Of a stretch of 12,991 nt of DNA, positions 6,215 through 12,991 are shown piece after piece (the stretch's first letter is position 1; every line of letters starts with the position of its first letter). A model generated the notes under the pieces. That model made no database searches, was not told the origin of the DNA, and saw only the letters and a program-made list of their open reading frames with translations. Origin of the DNA: Synergistaceae bacterium (GTDB lineage Bacteria > Synergistota > Synergistia > Synergistales > Aminobacteriaceae); NCBI GenBank assembly GCA_009784305.1, contig WRBZ01000010.1:1-12991 (forward strand). The letters are read 5' to 3'. Both the position numbers and the translations under genes were made by a program.

Positions 6215-7261
6215 ATGAAAACGATATTCATCGTTGACGATAACGACACCAACCTTATGGCAGTAAAAGTTGCGTTGGACGGCATATACAAAACTTTTGC
6301 CATACCTTCCGCCGCGAGAATGTTTAGATTATTGGAAAAAATTACGCCAGACCTTATTCTGCTTGACATTGCAATGCCGGAAATGGACGGTTTTGAGGCA
6401 ATGCAGGTGCTGAAATCGGATAGAAAGCTAAGCCCTATCCCCGTTATTTTCCTCACGGCCAAGCATGACGCAGTATCGGAAATACAAGGTTTTGAAATGG
6501 GCGCGCTTGATTTTATCTACAAACCCTTTACTCCGCCTGTACTGATAAGAAGAATTGAAACGCACCTTGAAACGGACAGGCTGATAAAAGAAAGCCAGCA
6601 GGCTGTACGCGACATTCATAACGCCACTATCAGCGTTATCGCGGACACGGTTGAAAATCGGGACAAAATAACGGGCGGACATATAGAACGAACACAGATA
6701 TTTCTGACAATTCTCATAAATGAACTCATTCGCGGCGGAATTTACGCCGACCAGATTTTAGGCTGGGATGCAGACTTGCTTTTACCATCAGCGCAGTTGC
6801 ATGATGTAGGTAAAATAGTTATCAGCGATTTAATACTCAATAAACCTGGAAAACTTACCGATGATGAATTCAATTTAATAAAGCAGCACTGCACTGAAGG
6901 GGAAAGGATAATCAACCAGATTATCAGCAAGACAAAAGACGACGGTTTTTTACACCACGCTAAGATGTTCGCTGGATATCACCATGAAAAATGGAACGGT
7001 ATGGGTTATCCGAGGAAGCTCTCCAGTGAGGATATTCCACTTGAAGGAAGAATAATGGCGGTTGCTGACGTGTATGACGCGCTGATATCCAAACGCCCGT
7101 ATAAAAATCCTTTTTCTCATGAGCAAGCGGTGGAGATAATAAAGAATGACAGCGGTACGCATTTTGATCCCCATATTGTTAAGGCATTCCTGAGTGTAGC
7201 GGACGATTTTGAGAAGGAATTGTCGAGTATAATCAAAAAAATGCCGGAGAAAACGGTTTAG
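6215..7261 (+). CDS. Response regulator with HD-GYP domain, predicted c-di-GMP phosphodiesterase
   Basis: A 348-residue soluble two-domain protein. Residues 1-~120 are a receiver: IFIVDDND (4-11), phospho-acceptor D51 in LLDIAMPEMDGFEA (49-62), T81, and K103 in YKPF. Residues ~130-330 are an HD-GYP domain: TGGHIERT (153-160), HDVGKI (196-201), H225, H256-H257, NGMGYP (261-266), and VADVYDAL (283-290). All metal-binding residues expected of an active enzyme are present, and the GYP triplet is intact, so it probably hydrolyses cyclic di-GMP when D51 is phosphorylated; some relatives act on cGAMP. The hybrid kinase gene starts four bases after its stop, making it the natural upstream phosphodonor. 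Starting at ATG 6215 gives the receiver its usual N-terminus. The enzyme class is confident; the process controlled is not known. Confidence 0.93.
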   Translation: MKTIFIVDDNDTNLMAVKVALDGIYKTFAIPSAARMFRLLEKITPDLILLDIAMPEMDGFEAMQVLKSDRKLSPIPVIFLTAKHDAVSEIQGFEMGALDFIYKPFTPPVLIRRIETHLETDRLIKESQQAVRDIHNATISVIADTVENRDKITGGHIERTQIFLTILINELIRGGIYADQILGWDADLLLPSAQLHDVGKIVISDLILNKPGKLTDDEFNLIKQHCTEGERIINQIISKTKDDGFLHHAKMFAGYHHEKWNGMGYPRKLSSEDIPLEGRIMAVADVYDALISKRPYKNPFSHEQAVEIIKNDSGTHFDPHIVKAFLSVADDFEKELSSIIKKMPEKTV

Positions 7262-7265
7262 GTAT

Positions 7266-10052
7266 ATGACGAAAGAGACAAGGGCGGATAACAAATCGGA
7301 AAGAGGAGCCTCTCAAAAGAATCAGCCCCCTTTGATGAGCAGATTTATTCTTTTCTCCGTTACGTTATTTACGATTATTCTCGTAGCGGGTAGCGCGGCT
7401 TTTATATTATCCATGCGTCAAATAATAAGAACAAACAAGGGCATCGAGTTATCCCAATTAGTGGAAATAGAGCGTATTAAACTGGAAACATCCGTAAACA
7501 ACGAAATTGCCATTGCCCTGAAAATGTCAGACTCGCCGTTAATTCAAAGATATTTTGCCAATCCTTATAATCCCGGTTTAGAAAGAATGGCTTTTGAGGA
7601 ATTAGCCGCTTACCGCAATGCTTTCACAAACAAGTCAATTTTCTGGATAAACGACATTGATAGAAAATTTTACTCAGACGATTATGAACCATTTATAGTT
7701 GATCCCGAAAAAGCGGATAATTATTGGTATAACATGACCTTTTACGAAACGGAAACATATAATTTTAATATTAACTATAACCCGGACCTAAAAGTAACCA
7801 ACCTTTGGATCAACGTACCGGTTTTCGATAAGAACCGTATACCGATCGGGATTGTTGGAACCGGAATTGAACTCTCGGCATTTATCAATACGCTTTACAA
7901 GAGCTATAAAGATAATAGCAGCGTTGAGCTTTATTTCTTCAATACCTCCGGGGAAATCACCGGCTCGAAGAACGTCGAACTGGTTGCCATGAAAAAGAAC
8001 ATCGAAGAAGAGTTGGGCAAATCCGGTCGTGGCATCATAGCCAATGCAATAAAACTGAATCCCGGCGAAACGAAAACTCTGGATACCCCTCTCGGGAGAA
8101 TCGCTTTGGGTACAGTTCCATTGCTGGAATGGTACTCCGTTGCGTTCCTGCCGGATAGTATAGACGACTATAAGACTTCTATGACCGTATTTCTCATAGT
8201 TGCAATTTTGTTAATAGCCGCGCTGTTTATAATATTCAATGTGTTCATTGCCGGACTTCTCAACCCTCTGCGTAAAACGATGATTGATCTTGAAGCTGCC
8301 TCCAAATCCAAAAGCGAATTTCTTGCAGTAATGTCGCACGAAATCCGCACGCCGATGAACGTGATCATCGGTGTAGCGCAAATCCAGTTGCAAAAAGAAA
8401 CTCTGTCGGCGGAATATAAGGAAGAGCTGAAGAAGATTTATAGTTCAGCCAACAACCTGCTTGGGATAATAAACGACATTCTCGATATGTCGAAAATCGA
8501 AACAGGCAAACTGGAGCTTCATCTTGCGGAATATGACATACCAAACCTTATTAACGACACGGTGCAGATTAATGTCGTCCGGATAGGCGCAAAACCGATT
8601 GAGTTCAAGCTTGACATAGACGAGAATCTGCCTTCACAGCTTTACGGCGATGAGTTGCGAATAAAGCAAATCCTGAATAATCTGCTCTCAAACGCCATCA
8701 AGTACACCGGAAAAGGATACGTAAAACTGTCGATAAACCATTCGGTGGAGGACGAAAACATAAAACTGCGTTTTGCTATTGAGGATACGGGGCAGGGCAT
8801 AAAATTTGAAGATCAAAAACGCCTGTTTTCGGCTTATTCCCGTTTCAACGCAGAAGCTAACCGCACTACCGAGGGAACAGGACTTGGCCTTAGCATTACC
8901 AAGAATCTCGTTGATTTGATGGACGGCACAATTGATATTGAAAGCGAGTACGGTAAAGGCAGTATATTCACTGCGACGGTAAAACAAAAAGCCGTTCCTT
9001 GCGAAGCAGTTGGCGCAGAACTTGCGAAACAGTTGGAAAACTTTACATTCACAAGTGACATGCAAATTGAAAAGCTGCAAGTCATTCATGAGCCTATGCC
9101 TTATGGCAAAGTACTGATAGTAGACGACGTTGAAACGAATTCGTATGTCGCAAAGGGGCTGATGTCCCCGTACAAACTGACGGTCGAAACTGTGTTGAGC
9201 GGTTTCGAGGCAATAGATATAGTGGAAAGCGGAAAGACTTTCGATATAATATTCATGGATCACATGATGCCAAAAATGGATGGCATAGAAACCACGCAAA
9301 AGCTCCGCAGGCTAGGATACGAGGGAGTGATAGTGGCGCTTACGGCGAACGCATTGGTTGGTAATGCCGGTATGTTTTTGCAAAATGGTTTTGACAGCTT
9401 TATTTCCAAACCGATCGATATTCGACGTCTGGATGCAATTCTGATCAGGTTTATCCGTGACAGGCATCCCGAAGAAGCTGGAAAATTGAAACCGCAAACA
9501 GCGGTGCAAGCTGTCGAAGTGGATGCTAAGCTGCTTGAAATATTCGTGCAAGACGCGCAAAAAGCGATCGTTTCATTAATGGAAGCCGTCGCAAACGGCG
9601 ATATGAAGCAGTTTACTATCATTGTGCACGGCATAAAATCCGCGTTGGCGAATATAGGCGAAAGTGAAAAGTCCGCCGCGGCGCTTGCGCTTGAGAAAGC
9701 CGGACTCAGCGGCGACAAAGAATTTATCTCCGCTAATATAGAGAATTTTACAGGAGCGCTTGAGGCTCTGATAAGCGACTTGAACCCGGAAAAAACTGCC
9801 GATGATGATAACACGGATATATCGGAAAACACGGCATATCTGACGGAGCAACTGCAAGTCATCAAGGATGCCTGCGAGAGCTACAACATCTTGGTGGCGT
9901 TAGCCGCCTTAAAACTGTTGGAAGAAAAGCAGTGGAAACCGAAAACTACTGCCGTGCTTAAAAGAATCCACAACATGCTGTTCTTGCACAGCGATTTTGA
10001 AAGTGTTGCGGAACAGATTGAGGCCATTTTAGGGACAAGTCAATCGGAGTAA
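7266..10052 (+). CDS. Membrane hybrid sensor histidine kinase (Cache-like sensor, HisKA, HATPase, receiver, HPt)
   Basis: 928 residues. A hydrophilic N-tail is followed by a membrane helix (~26-48). An extracytoplasmic region (~55-300) looks like a double Cache sensor, with VPVFDKNRIPIGIVGTGIEL at 184-203. A second membrane helix spans ~306-330. No clear HAMP follows. The kinase core has H358 in MSHEIRTP, N476 in ILNNLLSNAIKY, DTGQGI (507-512) and GTGLGLS (537-543). A receiver (~614-730) carries D620/D621, phospho-acceptor D665 in FMDHMMPKMDG, T693 and K715. An HPt domain (~752-838) has H788 in VHGIKSALANIG. Residues ~845-928 form a helical tail I cannot assign. All phosphorelay residues are intact. 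The ligand is unknown. It follows the HD-GYP regulator by four bases, its likely phospho-target. The ATG at 7266 has a weak ribosome site, consistent with translational coupling; ttcA follows four bases after its stop. Confidence 0.94.
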   Translation: MTKETRADNKSERGASQKNQPPLMSRFILFSVTLFTIILVAGSAAFILSMRQIIRTNKGIELSQLVEIERIKLETSVNNEIAIALKMSDSPLIQRYFANPYNPGLERMAFEELAAYRNAFTNKSIFWINDIDRKFYSDDYEPFIVDPEKADNYWYNMTFYETETYNFNINYNPDLKVTNLWINVPVFDKNRIPIGIVGTGIELSAFINTLYKSYKDNSSVELYFFNTSGEITGSKNVELVAMKKNIEEELGKSGRGIIANAIKLNPGETKTLDTPLGRIALGTVPLLEWYSVAFLPDSIDDYKTSMTVFLIVAILLIAALFIIFNVFIAGLLNPLRKTMIDLEAASKSKSEFLAVMSHEIRTPMNVIIGVAQIQLQKETLSAEYKEELKKIYSSANNLLGIINDILDMSKIETGKLELHLAEYDIPNLINDTVQINVVRIGAKPIEFKLDIDENLPSQLYGDELRIKQILNNLLSNAIKYTGKGYVKLSINHSVEDENIKLRFAIEDTGQGIKFEDQKRLFSAYSRFNAEANRTTEGTGLGLSITKNLVDLMDGTIDIESEYGKGSIFTATVKQKAVPCEAVGAELAKQLENFTFTSDMQIEKLQVIHEPMPYGKVLIVDDVETNSYVAKGLMSPYKLTVETVLSGFEAIDIVESGKTFDIIFMDHMMPKMDGIETTQKLRRLGYEGVIVALTANALVGNAGMFLQNGFDSFISKPIDIRRLDAILIRFIRDRHPEEAGKLKPQTAVQAVEVDAKLLEIFVQDAQKAIVSLMEAVANGDMKQFTIIVHGIKSALANIGESEKSAAALALEKAGLSGDKEFISANIENFTGALEALISDLNPEKTADDDNTDISENTAYLTEQLQVIKDACESYNILVALAALKLLEEKQWKPKTTAVLKRIHNMLFLHSDFESVAEQIEAILGTSQSE

Positions 10053-10056
10053 GCTT

Positions 10057-10788
10057 TTGGGAAAATATTTAGTATCATCTTCAATCGCAAAAGATGTGGG
10101 CAGAGCTGTTGGAAATTTTTCTATGTTACATGAAGGGGACAATGTCCTCATAGGGCTATCAGGAGGCAAGGACAGCCTTTTGCTCGCGCTCGTGCTGGCG
10201 GAGCTTTGTTCGAGGTCTCCCGCAAAATTCTCTCTTTCGGCGTGCATCGTGACGATGGAGGAGCGCGCGGACATAGCCCCGCTCCAGAGATTTTGTGAAT
10301 CAATAGGCATAACTTTGAACATCATCTTTCATCCGATACTTGATATAATAGTAAAACGGGATGAGAGATCACCGTGCAGTTTTTGCGCTAATATGAGAAG
10401 GGGTATCCTGAGCGGTTACGCTCAAAAGAATAATTATAATGTTTTAGCGCTGGGGCATAATTTGGATGATGCCGTCGAAACAGCGTATATTAACCTTTTC
10501 AGGGCGGGAAGGTTTAAAAGCTTTAAGCCGAAATTCTATCAGGATCGCACAAATTTATGGCTGATACGCCCTTTGATATATATGAGAGAGAGTAGAATAA
10601 TAAGCGAAGTCGCAAGGCTTGGACTTCCGGTGCAGGTCAGTTCCTGCCCTTACGCAGGAAACACGGAGCGCCAAAAGATAAAGGAGTTTTTAAAAAAGAT
10701 GAGTTCATCCGTGCCGGATATTTATTCGAATACTTTAAATGCTTTGAAAAACCTCAGCGATAATGATAAATGGGAGAATGTCTTGTGA
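10057..10788 (+). CDS. ttcA: TtcA-like tRNA thiolation ATPase (PP-loop)
   Basis: A 243-residue N-type ATP pyrophosphatase. It has the PP-loop LSGGKDS (34-40), PCSFCANMRRG (106-116) with C107 and C110, GHNLDDAVETAYINLFRAG (133-151), and SSCPYAG (195-201) with C197. Three cysteines in this layout match TtcA, where they hold a 4Fe-4S cluster used to thiolate cytidine 32 of tRNA. TilS lacks these cysteines, so lysidine synthetase is less likely; TtuA-type 2-thiouridine enzymes usually have extra zinc fingers not seen here. It starts at TTG with GGAG (10046-10049) seven bases upstream. The stop overlaps the start of the next gene. The target base is inferred from the family; its position after a signalling pair is probably secondary. 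Confidence 0.85.
   Translation: MGKYLVSSSIAKDVGRAVGNFSMLHEGDNVLIGLSGGKDSLLLALVLAELCSRSPAKFSLSACIVTMEERADIAPLQRFCESIGITLNIIFHPILDIIVKRDERSPCSFCANMRRGILSGYAQKNNYNVLALGHNLDDAVETAYINLFRAGRFKSFKPKFYQDRTNLWLIRPLIYMRESRIISEVARLGLPVQVSSCPYAGNTERQKIKEFLKKMSSSVPDIYSNTLNALKNLSDNDKWENVL
10772..10776 (+). promoter_or_regulatory. Ribosome binding site that fixes the J-protein start
   Basis: GGGAG is eight bases before GTG at 10785. The ATG at 10770 overlaps this site and has none of its own. The GTG overlaps the ttcA stop codon (TGA, 10786-10788), a typical coupled junction. Confidence 0.65.
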
Positions 10789-11834
10789 ATGAGAACCTGG
10801 CCTATAAGATAAATTCAAGCTTTCACCTTCTCGGATTGAAGCCCGGAGCTGACGCCCGACAGATTCAATCTGCTTTTCGCCGCCTTGCGCGGACTTATCA
10901 TCCGGACGTCGCCGGAGCGTTTCATTCGAAAAAATTTGAGCAGATTTCAAACGCTTATTTGCTTTTAAAAAACCTCACCGATGAGGAACGGTCCCTATGC
11001 GAAGTGAAACCAAGACCGCATGAAGCGAACGTGAAAAAATCGAAAGAATCGTTTTTTGCCAGATGGAAAAGGAACAATGCGGAAAAAGAAGCGAAACGGG
11101 AAGCAGAACAACGCGAGAAGCGGGAAGCCGAAGAAGCAGCGAAAGAAGCGAGCGAAATAGCGCAATCCCTACGTATCGATTCAATTCTTGAAAAATGCGA
11201 AAATGGGATAAATTCAATAATTAAAAGAAAGCAGAAAGATAAACTGATTCTGGAAGTATCGGATTTCATCGTTCGCCTTGAGGCATCGAGGTATGAAGTC
11301 AGGCTTATGGCAGCGCGCAAAATATCAAAGTATGCAAATGCCCCGCAGGTACCGGAAGCTTTGCTCAATATGCTCAATAAGTATCCACTTACCGGAGAGA
11401 TGATTGACATAGTAGATAAACACCAATGGCCGCGTGAATTCATGAAGAAATTCGTTAAAATCGTCTCGGATAACGTCTGCGTTCTCAGCGAACATGAAAT
11501 ATTCCCATTTATAAGAAAAATCATATTTATGACTGTGGATGATAAGAATGTAATATCCAAGCTTATGGAGCACCCTTCATTGAAAATCACGGAATTTCTC
11601 ATAGCAAGATGGATGTTTCCGACACTGCCGGGTGAAAACGTGTTAAAAAGAATTTTCTCGAATGTGCAAAATGAAAAATTAATTATTACAACTTTGAATA
11701 TGCTGAAAAGATACGACAAAAGCATATTCTCAAACTGGCTGACACAAAGAATCAGAGAACTTCTGGCACATGATGGCGCTACCGTAAGAATTTGGGCAAG
11801 GGCTGTTTTATCAAATGAAAATGTGGTAAAATAA
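10785..11834 (+). CDS. J-domain protein with charged helix and HEAT-like C-terminal region
   Basis: 349 residues from the GTG start. A J domain (~11-63) shows LLGLKPGADARQIQSAFRRL (15-34), the HPD triplet (39-41) that stimulates DnaK ATPase, and FEQISNAYLLL (51-61). A long Lys/Glu/Ala-rich stretch (~83-128) predicts an extended charged helix. Residues ~150-349 are helical with HEAT-like pieces, such as RYEVRLMAARKISKYANAP (169-187) and LLAHDGATVRIWARAVLS (326-343). It lacks the Gly/Phe linker and cysteine zinc modules of DnaJ, so it is a specialised co-chaperone rather than DnaJ itself. No membrane segment or signal peptide is seen. Its start overlaps the ttcA stop, so they are co-translated. 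The client is unknown; the HEAT-like part probably binds it. Confidence 0.85.
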   Translation: MNENLAYKINSSFHLLGLKPGADARQIQSAFRRLARTYHPDVAGAFHSKKFEQISNAYLLLKNLTDEERSLCEVKPRPHEANVKKSKESFFARWKRNNAEKEAKREAEQREKREAEEAAKEASEIAQSLRIDSILEKCENGINSIIKRKQKDKLILEVSDFIVRLEASRYEVRLMAARKISKYANAPQVPEALLNMLNKYPLTGEMIDIVDKHQWPREFMKKFVKIVSDNVCVLSEHEIFPFIRKIIFMTVDDKNVISKLMEHPSLKITEFLIARWMFPTLPGENVLKRIFSNVQNEKLIITTLNMLKRYDKSIFSNWLTQRIRELLAHDGATVRIWARAVLSNENVVK

Positions 11835-11863
11835 CTTGAATATGTATTTTGGGGTGGTAATCA

Positions 11864-12196
11864 GTGTGTGTATTTTGCAAAATAGTAAATGGAGAAATTC
11901 CTGCGCAAGTAGTGTTTGAAGATGAGCGCGTCGTTGCGTTTAATGACATAACCCCAAAGGCGCCGACGCATATACTGGTCGTTCCAAAAGAACATATTGA
12001 GAGCGCAACTGAAGTTGTTGACTCTAACTTGTGGTCATGGTTCATGGATACAGCTCTTCAGGTTGTAAAAAAACTTGATCTAGACAAGCAGGGCTACCGT
12101 CTTGTGATCAACACAGGAGAACATGGAGGGCAAACTGTTCCGCACCTCCATCTGCATATTCTGGCAGGACGTAGTTTTAGCTGGCCTCCTGGTTAA
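11864..12196 (+). CDS. HIT-family nucleotide hydrolase (HINT/PKCI group)
   Basis: A complete 110-residue HIT protein. The histidine triad HLHLH (94-98) is intact in [16 protein letters not shown] (88-103), and the C-terminus SFSWPPG is typical of the HINT branch. [13 protein letters not shown] (2-14) and [20 protein letters not shown] (25-44) are the usual N-terminal stretches. HINT proteins hydrolyse aminoacyl-adenylates and adenosine phosphoramidates, acting as small cytosolic homodimers; the true substrate is not shown. The start is GTG, with GGGGTGG (11851-11857) six bases upstream, 29 nt after the J-protein stop. rpsU follows after 29 nt, so it lies within the same transcript ending at the terminator near 12448. 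Confidence 0.95.
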   Translation: MCVFCKIVNGEIPAQVVFEDERVVAFNDITPKAPTHILVVPKEHIESATEVVDSNLWSWFMDTALQVVKKLDLDKQGYRLVINTGEHGGQTVPHLHLHILAGRSFSWPPG

Positions 12197-12225
12197 GTCA
12201 GGATGAACTGAAGGGGGGGAATTTA

Positions 12226-12417
12226 GTGACAACTGTCGTTCGTAAAGAGGGGGAAAATTTAGAGGACACTCTGCGGAGATTCAAACGCGAGGTGTCAAAA
12301 GTGGGCACGCTTCGTGAAGTCAGAAAACGTGAGCATTACGAAAAACCAAGCGAAGCTAAGAAAACTAAGAGAGCCGAAGCTGCAAGGAAACGCAAGAGCA
12401 GCAGGGCAAGAGGATGA
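12226..12417 (+). CDS. rpsU: 30S ribosomal protein S21
   Basis: A 63-residue, strongly basic protein of the small subunit that helps mRNA and initiator binding. It shows the family pattern [20 protein letters not shown] (4-23) and [18 protein letters not shown] (29-46), with an Arg/Lys-rich end. It begins with GTG, with a run of seven G at 12213-12219 six bases upstream. It ends 31 bases before a strong intrinsic terminator, so it is the last gene of the ttcA-J-HIT-rpsU run. No separate promoter is obvious. Confidence 0.95.
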   Translation: MTTVVRKEGENLEDTLRRFKREVSKVGTLREVRKREHYEKPSEAKKTKRAEAARKRKSSRARG

Positions 12418-12447
12418 TTCTATCCTGAAAAGCAATCCAATCAAATC

Positions 12448-12477
12448 GGACTTGTGCATTTGCATGAGTCCTTTTTT
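12448..12477 (+). terminator. Rho-independent terminator after rpsU
   Basis: A 24-nt hairpin (12448-12471) with ten pairs, including two G-T wobbles, around the loop ATTT: GGACTTGTGC pairs with GCATGAGTCC. It is followed by six T (12472-12477). It ends the operon that finishes with rpsU and separates it from nrdR. Confidence 0.88.
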
Positions 12478-12505
12478 GTGGCAATTTACAGTTTTTCATA
12501 GCAAT

Positions 12506-12537
12506 GCACTATTTACAATCTACAATGTATATTGAAA
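12506..12537 (+). promoter_or_regulatory. Possible NrdR boxes / promoter region of nrdR
   Basis: Two adjacent 16-mers, GCACTATTTACAATCT (12506-12521) and ACAATGTATATTGAAA (12522-12537), each match about 11 of 16 positions of the NrdR-box consensus ACACwATATATwGTGT as I recall it. TACAAT (12521-12526) and TATATT (12528-12533) are -10-like, and TTTACA occurs at 12485-12490 and 12512-12517. The DNA is AT-rich, so chance matches are easy, and the 16-bp spacing is not the usual ~31-32 bp. Some promoter must lie here, because the terminator stands upstream. Confidence 0.3.
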
Positions 12538-12539
12538 AA

Positions 12540-12545
12540 AGGAGG
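12540..12545 (+). promoter_or_regulatory. Ribosome binding site that fixes the nrdR TTG start
   Basis: AGGAGG lies nine bases before TTG at 12555; this TTG opens the frame with the conserved MKCPTCG. The next in-frame ATG would lose the first zinc-knuckle cysteines. Confidence 0.8.
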
Positions 12546-12554
12546 TTCTAATTA

Positions 12555-12991
12555 TTGAAATGCCCAACTTGCGGCACAATTGAGACCAGAGTTATCGATT
12601 CAAGAATGGCGGAGGATGGAGATACTGTGCGCCGCCGGCGTGAATGTCCGGAATGTCAGACCCGGTTCACCACATATGAACGTTCTGAAGAAAGGCGCTC
12701 CTTACGAGTGATAAAGAAAGACGGAAGGCGGGAAGCGTTTGTACGCGATAAAATTGTGCGCGGAATACTCAAGTCATGCGAAAAACTGCCCATATCTTAC
12801 GACCAGATAGAAGAAATAGCCGCAAATGTCGAAAAACAACTCAGGGGAGAAGTAGACGGCGATGTGCCCGTATCTTTGATAGGGCTTAAAATAATGGATG
12901 AGCTGAAGAAGGTGCACAAAGTAGCATACGTCCGTTTCGCGTCGGTATATAGGGAATTTACGGATATAGACAGTTTTCAGAAGGAAATATC
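12555..12991 (+). CDS. nrdR: Transcriptional repressor NrdR, 3' end beyond the window
   Basis: NrdR senses ATP/dATP and represses ribonucleotide reductase genes. From the TTG start 145 codons are present and the frame is still open at the edge, so only a short C-terminal part is missing (family length is about 150-160). The zinc ribbon is complete: CPTC (C3, C6) and CPEC (C31, C34), with VIDSR (13-17), RRRREC (26-31) and RFTTYE (37-42) between and after. The ATP-cone follows from about residue 49 (LRVIKKDGRREAFVRDKI, 50-67), ending near VAYVRFASVYREF. It has its own promoter region after the rpsU terminator. Cytosolic DNA-binding protein; identity is firm. Confidence 0.96.
   Translation, partial: MKCPTCGTIETRVIDSRMAEDGDTVRRRRECPECQTRFTTYERSEERRSLRVIKKDGRREAFVRDKIVRGILKSCEKLPISYDQIEEIAANVEKQLRGEVDGDVPVSLIGLKIMDELKKVHKVAYVRFASVYREFTDIDSFQKEI

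Noticed and set aside
8688..9299. 203-codon open frame on the minus strand
   Set aside because: It is antisense to the kinase ATPase and receiver domains, whose motifs are unmistakable; the antisense product has no recognisable features or ribosome site.
9260..9865. 201-codon open frame on the minus strand
   Set aside because: It is antisense to the receiver/HPt part of the kinase and overlaps the previous frame; composition is Ser/Ala-rich shadow coding.
10955..11725. 256-codon open frame on the minus strand
   Set aside because: It lies wholly antisense to the J-domain gene, its product is Ser/Phe-rich low-information sequence typical of antisense to a Lys/Glu-rich gene, and no family motif is visible.
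12314..12535. 73-residue open frame on the plus strand overlapping rpsU
   Set aside because: It overlaps rpsU in another frame and runs through the intrinsic terminator at 12448-12477.

Overview
The window looks like a chromosomal segment from an anaerobic, gut-type bacterium, moderate in GC and probably from the Synergistota, with a clostridial Bacillota as the alternative. The evidence is the gene set and order (tRNA-Gln, glmU, prs, CTC-type L25, pth, then ttcA-like, J-domain protein, HIT, rpsU, nrdR), the strong GGAGG-type ribosome sites, and frequent TTG/GTG starts. The phylum call is inference from gene content. No alignment could be run.

Left part (1-2270) is accessory in character. 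It has a UPF0317/DUF1445 putative hydro-lyase on the plus strand and, convergent to it, an MBL-fold hydrolase with a C-terminal winged-helix-like tail. Around and between them lie short repeats: a small GC-rich hairpin, a long hairpin that could terminate the minus-strand gene, four copies of a heptamer, and a GC-rich patch resembling one on the other side of the MBL gene. The spacer 1949-2270 holds no gene I can support.

Middle part (2271-6107) is housekeeping. A near-consensus sigma-70 promoter drives tRNA-Gln(TTG). Then come glmU (UDP-GlcNAc synthesis), prs (PRPP synthesis), rplY/ctc (5S rRNA-binding ribosomal protein) and pth (peptidyl-tRNA hydrolase), tightly packed and on one strand, almost certainly one operon.

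The signalling block (6108-10052) starts after a repeat-bearing spacer. It encodes a receiver/HD-GYP protein (predicted c-di-GMP phosphodiesterase) and, 4 nt later, a 928-residue membrane-bound hybrid sensor kinase with kinase, receiver and HPt modules plus an unassigned C-terminal tail. Together they contain every station of a His-Asp-His-Asp phosphorelay ending in second-messenger breakdown.

Right part (10053-12991) returns to RNA and translation genes. A ttcA-like tRNA thiolase overlaps a J-domain protein with a charged helix and a HEAT-like C-terminal half; then come a HIT hydrolase, ribosomal protein S21, a clear intrinsic terminator, and the start of nrdR (ribonucleotide reductase repressor), which runs off the right edge. 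All genes except the MBL hydrolase are on the plus strand. No CRISPR array, integrase, transposase or phage gene was seen.
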